From the NCBI GenBank assembly GCA_002256395.1, contig NKJG01000002.1, positions 438,333 through 502,332 on the forward strand: a DNA stretch of 64,000 bases, given 5' to 3'. The notes below the pieces were generated by a model, which saw only the letters and a program-made list of their open reading frames with translations, did not search any database and was not told the origin of the DNA. How positions within the stretch are numbered: the first letter of the stretch is position 1; the number at the start of each line of letters is the position of its first letter. Below, in pieces: positions 1 through 10,039 of the stretch. The stretch is from Bacteroidetes bacterium B1(2017). Lineage in GTDB: Bacteria; Bacteroidota; Bacteroidia; UKL13-3. The position numbers were made by a program, and so were the translations under genes.

Positions 1-1085
1 TATTGCTGAAACATCTACTGTCCAAGATTTATCAGAATCTGCTAAGGACTTTTGCAGTTCCTTAAATTCCTTTAAGTCATCATCATTCAACGGTGAAGTT
101 TTACCCAAACTTCTGCCCGGCACACATTGGTAATACCAAATCTTTTTAGTCGGCTCCCCTTTAGTAAAAAACAAAACAACGGTTTTTACTCCTGCACCCA
201 AAAATGTTCCAGCTGGCATGTCAAGGATTGTATGAAGATTGCAACTTTCCAATAAATGTTTGCGCAAGGAAACAGAAGCATTGTCTGCATTGCTCAAAAA
301 AGTGTTTTTGATAACAATACCTGCTCGTCCGCCTGTTTTCAAACTTTTAATAAAATGCTGTAAGAATAAAGAAGCCGTTTCGCCTGTTTTGATATCGAAG
401 TTTTGTTGCACTTCTTTTCTTTCTTTCCCACCAAATGGCGGATTAGCAAGAATTACATTGTATCGGTCTTTTTCTTGAATGTCTCTGATGTTCTCTGTCA
501 GCGTATTGGTATGAATGATATTCGGGGCTTCAATGCCGTGCAAAATCATGTTCATTACACCAATTATGTAGGCCAAGTTTTTTTTCTCTTTTCCGTAAAG
601 TGTATTTTCTTGAAGCGTTTTCAGATTGGTTGTGGATTTCTCCATGCGGTCATACATGTATGCATACGCTTCACATAAGAAGCCCGCACTTCCACAAGCT
701 GAATCATAAATCTTCTCACCAATTTGCGGATTTAGCACTTCAATGATGGCACGAATCAAAGGTCGTGGCGTGTAATACTGTCCGCCATTGCGACCAGCAT
801 TGCCCATGTTTTTGATTTTCGTTTCATACAAGTGGCTTTGTGGTGGTCAAGTTTTCCGTCTGCTGTTTTAGGCATTGCCCAATTTGGCCAACGGTATTGT
901 TCGTCCAGAATGTATTTGTAATCTTTTCCTTCCAAAGCGGATTCATCTGCTTTTTCACTTTCCAAATGGTCAAGGTATCGCAGGAACAAAACCCAAGAAG
1001 TTTGTTCTATGTAATCCAGTTCACTGTCTGCACCTGCATCCTTATATAGGATATCATCGATGTTTTTAAAAGTTTGTTCAAACAT
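1..1085 (-). pseudogene. hsdM: Type I restriction-modification DNA methyltransferase subunit, internally deleted and frameshifted, runs off the window
   Basis: HsdM would methylate adenine in the type I recognition site as part of an HsdMSR complex. The N-terminal piece (1085 to about 836) reads MFEQTFKNIDDILYKDAG and RWPNWAMPKTADGKLDHHKA, typical of the HsdM N-terminal helical domain. The rest lies in another frame from about 834 to 1 and contains LYETKIKNMGNAGRNGGQYY, the AdoMet motif YDSACGSAGF (near 690) and the catalytic NPPF (near 435). From memory of the family, some 60-80 residues between HHKA and LYETK are missing, so this is a deletion plus frame change rather than a single-base shift. 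The C-terminus lies beyond position 1. A functional product is unlikely unless the join is an assembly error. Confidence 0.85.
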
Positions 1086-1130
1086 ATATTTTATTTTTCT
1101 CCGGAGGGTTCATAATCCTCTCTCTCCGTA

Positions 1131-1427
1131 TTATTTTACTTTCATTCCCATTTTCATCGCCACCGCTTTAATGCTGTCTTTTGCCACTTTTTCATCCTGG
1201 ACAAGTTCTTGAATACGGTCTGCTAACCAAGCGGTAAGCAGTTCGTCTTCGTTGGTTTTAAGCAACTGAGCCAGTTTAGGTATCCACTCTCGACGTGCCT
1301 TGCGTTCTCCTCTTTCAACATTACTCAGCATTGGTGAGTCAATATCCAAATGATATGCTACCTGGCGTTGAAGTATTCCACTTGCTTCGCGTAAAGACCT
1401 AATTTTAGTTCCAAACAGATTCTCCAT
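1131..1427 (-). CDS. XRE-family helix-turn-helix regulator, associated with the restriction locus
   Basis: A 98-residue protein starting MENLFGTKIRSLREASGI with a Cro/C1-type HTH over residues 5-60 (RQVAYHLDIDSPMLSNVERG is the recognition-helix region) and a charged C-terminal tail. I chose the ATG at 1427 because GGAGGA lies just upstream of it and the upstream extension (to 1484) is hydrophobic and unlike the family. It ends 45 nt before the hsdM start, on the same strand, as is common for small XRE proteins in front of Bacteroidota hsdM genes. It probably regulates the restriction operon, and remains intact although hsdM is broken. Confidence 0.8.
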   Translation of the reverse strand: MENLFGTKIRSLREASGILQRQVAYHLDIDSPMLSNVERGERKARREWIPKLAQLLKTNEDELLTAWLADRIQELVQDEKVAKDSIKAVAMKMGMKVK

Positions 1428-2164
1428 AACTTCCTCCGACTTGTCTATTTTAATACAAAAATAACAAACGAAAGATAATAACAAGAATTAATATTTCAAC
1501 AGGGAAATTCCTTGTTTTTTGTATGGAATTAGTTTGGCTTGTTTTCCGATATAGAATTGTGCTATTCTTATTGGGAGAGTTAGTTAGGGATGGGCAAACG
1601 CAAGCAAGAGTGCAGTATCGGTATCGTATATTTGCGTATCATACCGTATCACGCATCAGCAAATTGGTAGTTTCAACGCTTGCATTTTTTCGATTAAATT
1701 CAATCTGGCTGCTGGATTTATTGCAATGTTTCAGATCATGATGATAAAGGCTAATCAACCCGATATTAAACATTCTTAGGAACAAGTTATAATTCGCCAG
1801 AATTTCGCCAAAAAAAGTCGTCAGATACTAATGAATGAATTGCAAAGTATTGATAACCAAAGTTTTTAACCCCTTTTTGAATTCGCCATAAATTTCGCTA
1901 AATAGCTCAGGTATAATAGAAAAAATTTGCGAAAAGTATTGGAAACCGCTACTTATCGCAAAAAATCTCTTTTGAATTTTAGAATTGGAATGTGCAAATG
2001 ATTCAGAACCGATTTTGACCATTTTGGTGACGTCAACGAAATGGTCTAAAGGCCCTATGCATATGTTTTTGCAGTTCTCTTTTGTAATTTTAAACAGAGT
2101 TGTTGCATTTTTTGCAATAACTTCAAATCATGATGATAAAGGCTACTCAACCGTTGAAACCCTT
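1428..2164. other. Non-coding stretch with diverged short direct repeats
   Basis: No convincing gene in 737 bp; short ORFs on both strands lack recognisable motifs. Two diverged direct repeats are visible: 1720-1761 and 2111-2152 share TTGCAAT, then ATCATGATGATAAAGGCTA and TCAACC. A second pair, 1791-1811 and 1879-1901, shares AATTCGCCA followed by ATTTCGC. The pattern suggests decayed duplicated intergenic DNA at the edge of an accessory region. Confidence 0.5.
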
Positions 2165-3118
2165 TTACAACCGATTTAAATGCAATTGTATTCTTGCCAA
2201 AATATCTTTAAACTCTGGTTGCCCATTATAATAAAGCTTGGAAGTAGATAAATAACGACTTTTAAATGATTCTCTGATTTCTGGGTCATTCAGTAGAAGG
2301 GCAGGGTGTTCGCTTAGGGGAATTAAATTGTCGGCGCCTTTTATCCGAACTGCTTTATGTGCTAAATATTCAGGAGTTCCAATGAAAGACTTTATATCAG
2401 AATTGCCAAGCAAGCAATAAACGTCATAATATTGGCGCATGAAGTTTTTATCATCAGAAGCTCCAGGGTTATCTCTGTTGCGGTATTTGCGAACTATTGT
2501 TTGAAGTTTTTCAACTAGGGTGTAACCTGGATGATAGCATTGTACACCTGTTGCTGTATTGTTTATGTAATTGATGTGTGCTCCTATTGAAATAAGGTGT
2601 TCCCAAATCCAAGAAGATATATCGATGGGGCTATTGGGTGTTACGGTGTCGAATCCAGCTTCTAGTAAAATTCCATCTTTCAGCCCTTCCAACGTAGGGG
2701 TATAACTTTCATAGTAGAGTCTTATTCCTCCACTTCGGAATTTTTCTTTGTCATCAAATTCATGGTCTCTAACAATTTCTTTGATCCCATTTATCGAAAG
2801 CGATTTTGCAAACACATCATAAAATTCTTTGCGTGCCGTTTTTACTTGTGATTTGTCTTCTTTCCCTTCAATGGGTAAGCCAAAATTTGTACGAATGTGA
2901 ATGTCGATGTCCTCTGAAAATCTATGAATTAATCCATAGCCTTTGGATAATGACGTTCCACCTTTCAATTCAAACTCAATTCCCTGTTGTTGCAATGAGT
3001 ACAATGCATGCATGATCCAATAATCCTTCTCAACCAATGTAATATCAATGCCTTTTTTGGAAGATACAATAGAGAGAAGCTCTTTGAATTCAGGGTCGTT
3101 ATGTATGAAATCAAGCAT
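2165..3118 (-). CDS. AbiEii/AbiGii-family nucleotidyltransferase toxin
   Basis: A 317-residue protein of the AbiEii family, the toxin of type IV-like AbiE toxin-antitoxin/abortive-infection systems; characterised relatives transfer nucleotides to target RNAs. The nucleotidyltransferase signature is present: GGTSLSK at residues 53-59 and the acidic pair in FSEDIDIHI (D70, D72). HPGYTLVEKLQTIVRKYRNR further on fits the family's C-terminal helical part. Its start overlaps the end of the antitoxin gene by 8 nt, so the two are translationally coupled. Length is normal and no damage is visible. Confidence 0.88.
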   Translation of the reverse strand: MLDFIHNDPEFKELLSIVSSKKGIDITLVEKDYWIMHALYSLQQQGIEFELKGGTSLSKGYGLIHRFSEDIDIHIRTNFGLPIEGKEDKSQVKTARKEFYDVFAKSLSINGIKEIVRDHEFDDKEKFRSGGIRLYYESYTPTLEGLKDGILLEAGFDTVTPNSPIDISSWIWEHLISIGAHINYINNTATGVQCYHPGYTLVEKLQTIVRKYRNRDNPGASDDKNFMRQYYDVYCLLGNSDIKSFIGTPEYLAHKAVRIKGADNLIPLSEHPALLLNDPEIRESFKSRYLSTSKLYYNGQPEFKDILARIQLHLNRL

Positions 3119-3692
3119 GCTGGAGTACGTTTCTAACTATTGATTTTAAAGTGCGCTTTGTTTTGCCTGTTCCATATTGTTGAGTAGCCTTCATCAAAGC
3201 ATCAGCATTAAAACTACGTACATTATTTGGCAATTTATCTAAGGCTTGTGTTTGGTCTTCTGCTAGGTTATCCAAATTGTTTAATAAATCAACGAGCAAA
3301 TATTCTCTTGAGATATTTTTAGGGAAAGAGGATTTTAGTTTGAATTCAAATGTCTTTCCATTGAGTTGAAACTCGCCTTTGCGCTTATGGTTATATACCC
3401 ATGTAGAATTGTAAAGTTGTGTTAGGCCTAGTCCTAATGAATTAAAACTATTTGGGGATACCAAAAGAAAATCTTCGTCCTTCAGAAAACTTTCTACTAC
3501 TTGGCGGTCATCCGGTGGAACAGCCCCAAATTTTGATTGTTTAGGCGCGTAATACAACCCTTGGTTTAATTTTACCAATGTTCCGTCTTTGGTTAATTGA
3601 GCCAAATGCCTATCTATGGCCGTGGAATAATATTCCAGGTCAGAACGGCGATATACCTCACCCTGCTTGATATGTTGACGGAGCAAATTCAT
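3111..3692 (-). CDS. AbiEi-like antitoxin (DUF6088 family)
   Basis: A 193-residue protein beginning MNLLRQHIKQGEVYRRSDLE, with an N-terminal winged-helix (residues 1-60, DRHLAQLTKDGTLVKLNQGL being the wing region) and a C-terminal domain of the AbiEi/DUF6088 type. These proteins repress the operon and neutralise the AbiEii toxin. I use the ATG at 3692 rather than the longer frame to 3782, because the family begins just before the HTH and the extension overlaps the upstream gene. It precedes and overlaps the toxin gene, the usual antitoxin-first order. Confidence 0.82.
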   Translation of the reverse strand: MNLLRQHIKQGEVYRRSDLEYYSTAIDRHLAQLTKDGTLVKLNQGLYYAPKQSKFGAVPPDDRQVVESFLKDEDFLLVSPNSFNSLGLGLTQLYNSTWVYNHKRKGEFQLNGKTFEFKLKSSFPKNISREYLLVDLLNNLDNLAEDQTQALDKLPNNVRSFNADALMKATQQYGTGKTKRTLKSIVRNVLQHA

Positions 3693-3759
3693 TTCTTTGA
3701 TACAAAAGTACAGATATTTTTTGAATTGCATGCAAAAAATGGAAAAATTCATGCAATAA

Positions 3760-4134
3760 CTACCAATCCTCGCCCAGCTCATCCATTTTTGCTACCTGTT
3801 GCAGCATAGAACGAATGTCTTCCTGGTAGCTTCTGATTTTGGGTGATTCTGTTACGTACAACAAGCCTTTAACTTCGGATACCGCAAAGTGATTCCTTTT
3901 ATTAATTCTGACCGGGGTGAGTCTCTTTGCTTTGATGTAGTTGTCAATTGTACGACGGCTGACACGAAGCATGCGCATGGCTTCAAATGTATCGATCCAT
4001 TTAGTTAAAAAATCATCAACTGGATTCTTTAGACTTTCAATCTCAGAATGCAAATTGGCAATCATGGATTTCATTTCCATGAATTGTTCCATGAGCATCT
4101 CATTGGTGATACTTTTTGAGTTATTTGCATCCAT
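3760..4134 (-). CDS. Excisionase-like helix-turn-helix DNA-binding protein
   Basis: A 124-residue protein with an N-terminal coiled-coil-like segment (residues 12-37, MLMEQFMEMKSMIANLHSEI) followed by a MerR/excisionase-type HTH (residues about 48-92, FEAMRMLRVSRRTIDNYIKA then LTPVRINKRNHFAVSEV). Such HTH_17 proteins are frequent on Bacteroidota integrative elements, where they act as excisionases or regulators. It sits upstream of the AbiE pair on the same strand, 67 nt from the antitoxin start. No integrase gene is visible nearby, so an element remnant is inferred, not shown. Confidence 0.7.
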   Translation of the reverse strand: MDANNSKSITNEMLMEQFMEMKSMIANLHSEIESLKNPVDDFLTKWIDTFEAMRMLRVSRRTIDNYIKAKRLTPVRINKRNHFAVSEVKGLLYVTESPKIRSYQEDIRSMLQQVAKMDELGEDW

Positions 4135-4917
4135 AGCGCACTAAAGTAAAATCATTTTTTGAAATGAAAAAGCTTCCGAACAGAATGGTACACATTGGAA
4201 CGGAAGTTTAGACGTGTATGGACAAAATAAGATTTTAAGTGACTGGTAAATCGAAATTATTTCTTTGAAAAAATAAATTCAAATACTCAAATAATCAAAA
4301 GCTCATTGGCTCACGTGGTTAAAATTTGCGCATTTTAAGGGTAGAAAATGGGAAGGAATTTCAATGCAACAAAAAGAAAAAAACGACAACAAAATATAAG
4401 TATCAAAAATTTATTTTATCTTTGTTTTGTCGTTCTTTTTTGTTGCTCACTTGTAACTCAACAAAGTCGAAATCTGATAAGTAGTTGCTCATTTGTTGCT
4501 CGAAAAAATGAATAAACTCAGCAAAATCAAGGGTTTTCAGAGTTGTTTTTTCTTATCAGTTCCTGTATCGGAAAGTAACCCCATAAGCCTCTAGAGGCCT
4601 GCATTCTGCTAATTTCCCATTTACATTTAAGCTTACTAAGTCGAAATTTTATTTCTGCTTTCTTGCATTGCCTTCAAATTATTTTCAAGTTATCCTAGCA
4701 AAGGTTTTCAAACCAAATCTTTAAAACCACTCTTGCGTCAAAAGGCTTGCCTTAGCTCAATTCTCTACTATTCTTAAAATTATGACACAGCCATTCAGTC
4801 GTTTTTATTTGTTATTAAAAATAATTTATCGATTATTGACACTAAACAACGTTTAAACTGCTATATTTTAACAGAAATAATTTAGGTTGAAAAAAAGCAT
4901 CCAATCACTTAAAAAAA
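4135..4917. other. Non-coding stretch between the defence region and the T9SS cargo gene
   Basis: No ORF with protein-like content in 783 bp. It contains an inverted repeat (AACGACAA near 4383, TTGTCGTT near 4427) bracketing a perfect -7 element, TATCTTTG at 4417-4424, on the plus strand with no gene behind it, and two copies of GTTGCTCA-C/T-TTGT (near 4442 and 4482). It could be the remains of a mobile-element end. Promoter elements of the cargo gene at 4918 are not obvious. Confidence 0.4.
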
Positions 4918-7900
4918 ATGAAAAAATCAACCTTACTTTCCCTATTATTTTTATTCGTTTTAAACCTACTATCAGCCCAACAGGTGGCTTGGGTAAATAA
5001 AATTGGAAGTACCCAATATGAACAAAGTAAATCTATTGTAACAGATTACTTAGGAAACGTGTATTCGGTTGGCAGTTTTATGGACACGGTAGATTTTGAC
5101 CCAGGGGTGGGAATAGTTAATTTGATTGTGCCAGTAGGTAAAAGTAGCGCCTTCATACGTAAGTTGGATAAATTTGGCAATCTTAAATGGATTAAAAGCT
5201 TTCCTGCCGGCACATGGGCAAATGAAATTACAACAGACAAATTCGGGAATGTGTATATTCTTGGAGATTTTCAAGGAACCATTGATTTTGATCCAGGAAT
5301 TGGAGTCACCAATTTAAGTGGTGGTCAAATGTATGTATGCAAGCTAGACTCAGCAGGTATTTTTGTTTTTGTAAAGGCAATTGCATCAGCGGGTGGGGTT
5401 GTTAATGGAACATCCATTAAAGTGGATGACAATCAAAACATTTATACAATTGGGAATTTCAATAATACAACAGATTTTGATCCAGGCAGTTCAACCTTTA
5501 ATTTAACTTCGGTTGCTGGTAACGTCGATATTTTCATCAGTAAACTTAACTCGTTGGGTAACTTTGTTTGGGCAAAAAAAATAGGCGATATAAATTATGA
5601 CAAAGCAAATTCTCTTTACCTTGACAAATTGGGAAATATTTATGCCACAGGCTTTTTTCAAGGTACCATAGATTTTGATCCGGGACCAACTACTGTTAAT
5701 ATTACCGCATCTGGTTCAGATGGATTTTTACTTAAATTAAATGCACTAGGAAACTTTGTTTGGGCAAAAAAAGTTGGTGGTGCAGGCGCTGATGATGTTA
5801 CTGGAATTGTTACGGATGACTTATGCAATATTTATTATACAGGCTATTTTGCACAAACTGTAGACATGGATTTAGGTTCTGGTACTTTCAACTTAGTTTC
5901 ATTGGGTAATGATGATATTTTTATTAGCAAATTGGATTCATCAGGTAATTTTGTTTGGGCAAAAAAATTAGGTGGTACAGGTGGAGAGCGCGTTTATAGT
6001 TTGGCCATTGATTCGGCCAAAAATATTTATACCACAGGTTTTACTAGTGGTGGGGATTTTGACCCTGGGGTAGCTGTTTTTACAATTAATAACAGCGGGG
6101 CTTTTCTAAGCAAGCTAAACAATAACGGTGATTTTGTTTGGGCAAAAGGCCTCGGTGGCTTAAACATTATTAGCTATTCAATGTGTCTTGGCCCCAACGG
6201 ATTTGTTTATTCTACCGGTTCCTTCTCAAATGGTGCAACCGATTTTGATCCAGGCAAAGGAACATTATTTTTAGAACCAAAAGGATCAGATGATGTATAT
6301 GTGCATGCTACATGCAATTTCGTAATCATACCTGGAACTTCAAGTACGATTTGCGAAGGACAAAGGTTGAATCTAACGGTAAACAATATCCCGGGAGCTG
6401 GGTATCAATGGAGCGGCCCAAATGGTTTTTCTTCAAACAGTCAAAATCCTAGTATTCCGGTTATTTCATCATTAGGTGGAGGCATTTATACCGTAACAGT
6501 AAATCAAGGTAGCTGCATTGCAAGTGAAACAATTAACATTACAGTAAAACCTGCTCCTAATGTAAATATTACTGGCAAAGACTCTATTTGCCAGGGAAAA
6601 ACACTCGTTTTATCTACGGTAAATGCTGGAAGTGGATCTTTGTACAGTTGGAAGGGTCCCAATAATTATACGTCCACCACCTCCTCTCCTGTAGTTGCCG
6701 TTCCAAACATGACACTTGCATTAAACGGATTTTTTAGTGTTTTGGTAACCTCATTTGATGGTTGTCAGAATAGCGATTCATTATCTGTTGTTGTAAACCC
6801 ATTGCCTATTATTACTATAACTGCTTCGGACAATTCAGTGTGTCAAGGAAGCAGTTTCATATTAACTGCTGCTGGAGCAGATTCCATCAATTGGACTGGA
6901 GGCATTTTTAATGGCGAACCTTTTATGGCAACAAGCACAAAGACTTATATAGCCACTGGCATTGATAATAAAGGATGTGCAGCATCTGCTTCAAAAGAAA
7001 TCCTTGTAAACGAATTACCAGTTGTTTCGGTTTCGGGTTCAACAAATAGCAAATGCAGTGGTTCATGCAATGGTCTTGCAACCGTAACAATTATTTCGGG
7101 TTCAACCCCATTTAGTTATTTGTGGGGACCTAAAGCGAACAATCAAATCACCCAAACAGCTACTTCCTTATGTCAGGGTAAACATATAGTTAAAATTACA
7201 GATATTAATGGATGTAAGACACAAGATACTGCCATCGTTTCTGTAGAAACCATTGTTGACCCTCAAATTTATTTAACCAATTTGGCAGCAGTAGATCAGG
7301 TAAATATTTCGCCTTCATTCGCTGCATATTACACGTATAATCTTCCTGCCAAAATCAATGTAAATCCAAGCAATCCAAGAAATTTTGTCGACCCAGGAAA
7401 AAGTGCAAGATTCAAAGTAGAGTGTACAAACAATAAAGTAAATGGACAATCTATTGTAAGTGGCATATGTAAAGTACGTTCAAATAACCCATATATAACT
7501 ATTACTGATAGTTCTTCAGCTCTTAACAATATTGGCTGGAATGATAAAGCTTGGTCTGCAGATGAATTTGAAATAAATATTGATCCAAACACACCTGCTG
7601 GCACAAATGTTTACATTGATTTTATAGTTCAGGAAAGCGGTCAAGAATATTCAACTGCTTGTGTTTCTATACCCATTTCACCCTTAGCGTATTCTCCTAC
7701 AACAGCCTTTACCATTGACGATGATAACAATCCAGATAGCAGAGGAAACGATAATGATTTATGTGAACAAGGTGAAATAATTGAATTTTACCCTTGGTTA
7801 GATAACATTTCTACTATGGACGCTGAATATGTTCGTGGACGATTAGAAAACCTCGACAATCATAACTACATAAATATTTGGAATGGTGTAATTGGGATAA

Positions 7901-8403
7901 ACACAACTGTATATGATGCAGGTTGGTGGAATTATTCATTTGCAAAACCTAGCACAATCAATTCAAATTCTCTCAATACAACACCAGAATATGATTTTGT
8001 TTTTAACTACAATAATGCCAATATTATAAATAATTTTAAATTGTACATGGTAATGGCTGGCGGTTTCAAGCTATTTACTGGTAATGCCCTATCCTTGGTG
8101 CAATGGTCTTTACCATACACTTTCAAAGCAGCTGGTGCTTCTTCCATTGGAAATGAGCTAAAGGCCGATAATGGCATACATGTTTATCCAGTGCCTTCAA
8201 ATGGGATATTGTTTTTTGAAACCTTAGATTCAAAATTTGGAGAATTATATATCTATGATACTATTGGAAGGAAGGTGTTCACTAAAAGTATTTATCAAAA
8301 ACAAACTGAACTTGACTTGAATAGTCTTTCAAACGGTGTTTATTACCTAAGCTTTAAAGGTAATAATGACACTGCCGTTAAGACTATTATCCTCAATAAA
8401 TAA
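4918..8403 (+). CDS. Secreted SBBP-repeat/Ig-like protein with T9SS type A sorting domain
   Basis: A 1161-residue secreted protein. Residues 1-21 are a signal peptide (MKKSTLLSLLFLFVLNLLSA, cleavage before Q). Residues about 25-470 hold seven degenerate beta-propeller-type repeats, each with DFDPG or a variant (VDFDPGVG, IDFDPGIG, VDMDLGSG, TDFDPGKG) and phrases like FVWAKK and GNIYATG. Residues 470-800 are cysteine-containing Ig/PKD-like modules (QWSGPNGFSS). The last 75 residues (VYPVPSNGILFFE to VKTIILNK) form a T9SS type A sorting domain, so the product is exported and probably surface-anchored by the system encoded at 52-58 kb. Ligand unknown. Confidence 0.85.
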   Translation: MKKSTLLSLLFLFVLNLLSAQQVAWVNKIGSTQYEQSKSIVTDYLGNVYSVGSFMDTVDFDPGVGIVNLIVPVGKSSAFIRKLDKFGNLKWIKSFPAGTWANEITTDKFGNVYILGDFQGTIDFDPGIGVTNLSGGQMYVCKLDSAGIFVFVKAIASAGGVVNGTSIKVDDNQNIYTIGNFNNTTDFDPGSSTFNLTSVAGNVDIFISKLNSLGNFVWAKKIGDINYDKANSLYLDKLGNIYATGFFQGTIDFDPGPTTVNITASGSDGFLLKLNALGNFVWAKKVGGAGADDVTGIVTDDLCNIYYTGYFAQTVDMDLGSGTFNLVSLGNDDIFISKLDSSGNFVWAKKLGGTGGERVYSLAIDSAKNIYTTGFTSGGDFDPGVAVFTINNSGAFLSKLNNNGDFVWAKGLGGLNIISYSMCLGPNGFVYSTGSFSNGATDFDPGKGTLFLEPKGSDDVYVHATCNFVIIPGTSSTICEGQRLNLTVNNIPGAGYQWSGPNGFSSNSQNPSIPVISSLGGGIYTVTVNQGSCIASETINITVKPAPNVNITGKDSICQGKTLVLSTVNAGSGSLYSWKGPNNYTSTTSSPVVAVPNMTLALNGFFSVLVTSFDGCQNSDSLSVVVNPLPIITITASDNSVCQGSSFILTAAGADSINWTGGIFNGEPFMATSTKTYIATGIDNKGCAASASKEILVNELPVVSVSGSTNSKCSGSCNGLATVTIISGSTPFSYLWGPKANNQITQTATSLCQGKHIVKITDINGCKTQDTAIVSVETIVDPQIYLTNLAAVDQVNISPSFAAYYTYNLPAKINVNPSNPRNFVDPGKSARFKVECTNNKVNGQSIVSGICKVRSNNPYITITDSSSALNNIGWNDKAWSADEFEINIDPNTPAGTNVYIDFIVQESGQEYSTACVSIPISPLAYSPTTAFTIDDDNNPDSRGNDNDLCEQGEIIEFYPWLDNISTMDAEYVRGRLENLDNHNYINIWNGVIGINTTVYDAGWWNYSFAKPSTINSNSLNTTPEYDFVFNYNNANIINNFKLYMVMAGGFKLFTGNALSLVQWSLPYTFKAAGASSIGNELKADNGIHVYPVPSNGILFFETLDSKFGELYIYDTIGRKVFTKSIYQKQTELDLNSLSNGVYYLSFKGNNDTAVKTIILNK

Positions 8404-8479
8404 TAGGAGTTCGAATAAGCCAAAATTTAATACTGTCACCATCACCTTTATTGGTGAATTATTTGTTATTCATAAAATG

Positions 8480-8511
8480 GAACAATTTTAATTAAAGGTT
8501 GTTCTATTTTT
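8480..8511 (+). terminator. Probable intrinsic terminator after the T9SS cargo gene
   Basis: GAACAA at 8480-8485 pairs with TTGTTC at 8499-8504 and is followed by TATTTTT. The hairpin is short with a 13-nt loop, so it is modest. It abuts the start codon of the photolyase-like gene. Confidence 0.4.
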
Positions 8512-9996
8512 ATGAGTGATGAAGAAATTATTTTCAGAAATAAGAAGGAAATAAATATAGTTTGGTTTAAACGCGATTTGCGTTTTTTAGACCATGAACC
8601 ACTATACTTTGCTCAACAATCTCCTCTTCCCACCCTCCTACTATACTTTTTTGAACCTTCGGTAATGGCTTATCACGACAGCGATGTAAGGCATTGGCGT
8701 TTTATTTATGAATCAATTTCGGAGATGAATGATACCTTGAAATTGAGTAAGGGGAAAATCTATTTTTTTCGAAATGAAGTGCAGCCAGTATTTGAAGAGC
8801 TAGCCAAACACTATTGTATAAAAACAGTTTTCTCATACCAAGAAATTGGAAATGCGCTTACCTATGAGCGAGATAAAAGGATGAAGGTGTTTTTTAAAAC
8901 AAATTCTATTCAATGGAAAGAATTTCAAACAAATGGCATTATTAGAGGACTAAAATCTAGGAAGAAATGGAAACAAGATTGGGAACATAAAATGACTCAA
9001 AAACCCTTGTTTATAGATGAGAAAAAAATGCACCTATGCCTACTTAATGATTCTATATACGATGAATTAAAAGGTGAAATCCTTGATAAAGAAATAACAA
9101 TTAGAAACCCAAATTTTCAAGCTGGAGGCGAATCTTGGGCTTGGAAATACCTAAAGAATTTTATCTCCGAACGCTATGTAAATTATAGCAAGCATATTAG
9201 CAGTCCGTCTTTAAGTAGAAAAAGTTGTAGCAGGCTTTCGCCCTATTTAGCCTATGGAAATATTAGTATGCGCATGGTTTACCAATTTACACTTAGTGTT
9301 TACAAGCAGTCGTCTAATAAAAGAGCCTTATCAAATTTCATTTCGCGCTTGCATTGGCATTGCCATTTTATTCAAAAATTTGAATCGGAATGCCGATATG
9401 AAAATGAAAATATAAACCGTGCTTTTGATAAAATTAGGAAGCCTAAAAATGAGGTGTATATGAACGCCTGGCAAACTGGTCAAACGGGTGTTCCAATAAT
9501 AGACGCCTGCATGCGCTGCCTTGCTAAAACTGGTTATATTAATTTTAGAATGAGAGCGATGATGGTATCTTTTTTTTCATTCAACCTTTGGCAAGATTGG
9601 AGGGAATTGCATTTTTTAGCACGACAGTTTTTAGATTATGAACCTGGAATACATTACCCACAAATACAAATGCAAAGCGGAACTACAGGCATTAATACCA
9701 TTCGAATTTATAATCCTTATAAAAACTCAGAAACGCATGATAGCGAGGGTTTATTTATTAAAAAATGGGTTCCTGAGCTCCTCCAGGTACCTTCAAATTT
9801 AGTACACAAACCACATCTATTAACCCTTATTGAGCAAAATTTATACGGGTGTGTTATTGGTAAAGACTATCCCTTTCCAATTGTAAATGTGGAGGAAACA
9901 TCCAAAAAAGCTCGAGAAATAATGTGGGGATTTAGAAAAGATTCTGACCTAAAATTAGAGGGAAAAAGAATACTTAATACACATGTAAATTCCTAA
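8512..9996 (+). CDS. Photolyase/cryptochrome-family FAD protein, divergent active site
   Basis: A 494-residue two-domain flavoprotein. The N-terminal antenna-type domain starts [17 protein letters not shown] (residues 15-31). The C-terminal FAD domain contains [20 protein letters not shown] and [18 protein letters not shown], and ends with [13 protein letters not shown]. It belongs to the COG0415 photolyase family, which repairs pyrimidine dimers with blue light or acts in signalling. Aligned by eye to E. coli PhrB, the segment after FLDYEPG reads IHYPQIQM where E. coli has the NNGGWQW block, so the proximal Trp and the substrate-side Trp are replaced. It starts a light-repair cluster with the following three genes. 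Substrate is uncertain. Confidence 0.85.
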   Translation: MSDEEIIFRNKKEINIVWFKRDLRFLDHEPLYFAQQSPLPTLLLYFFEPSVMAYHDSDVRHWRFIYESISEMNDTLKLSKGKIYFFRNEVQPVFEELAKHYCIKTVFSYQEIGNALTYERDKRMKVFFKTNSIQWKEFQTNGIIRGLKSRKKWKQDWEHKMTQKPLFIDEKKMHLCLLNDSIYDELKGEILDKEITIRNPNFQAGGESWAWKYLKNFISERYVNYSKHISSPSLSRKSCSRLSPYLAYGNISMRMVYQFTLSVYKQSSNKRALSNFISRLHWHCHFIQKFESECRYENENINRAFDKIRKPKNEVYMNAWQTGQTGVPIIDACMRCLAKTGYINFRMRAMMVSFFSFNLWQDWRELHFLARQFLDYEPGIHYPQIQMQSGTTGINTIRIYNPYKNSETHDSEGLFIKKWVPELLQVPSNLVHKPHLLTLIEQNLYGCVIGKDYPFPIVNVEETSKKAREIMWGFRKDSDLKLEGKRILNTHVNS

Positions 9997-10039
9997 AAAG
10001 TGAATGGTCGGGCCTAAGTGTATTTAATAGGTATATAAA

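Noticed and set aside
1828..2022. A 64-residue minus-strand ORF in the first intergenic region
   Set aside because: It lies within repeated AT-rich DNA, has no RBS or domain, and is not supported by context.
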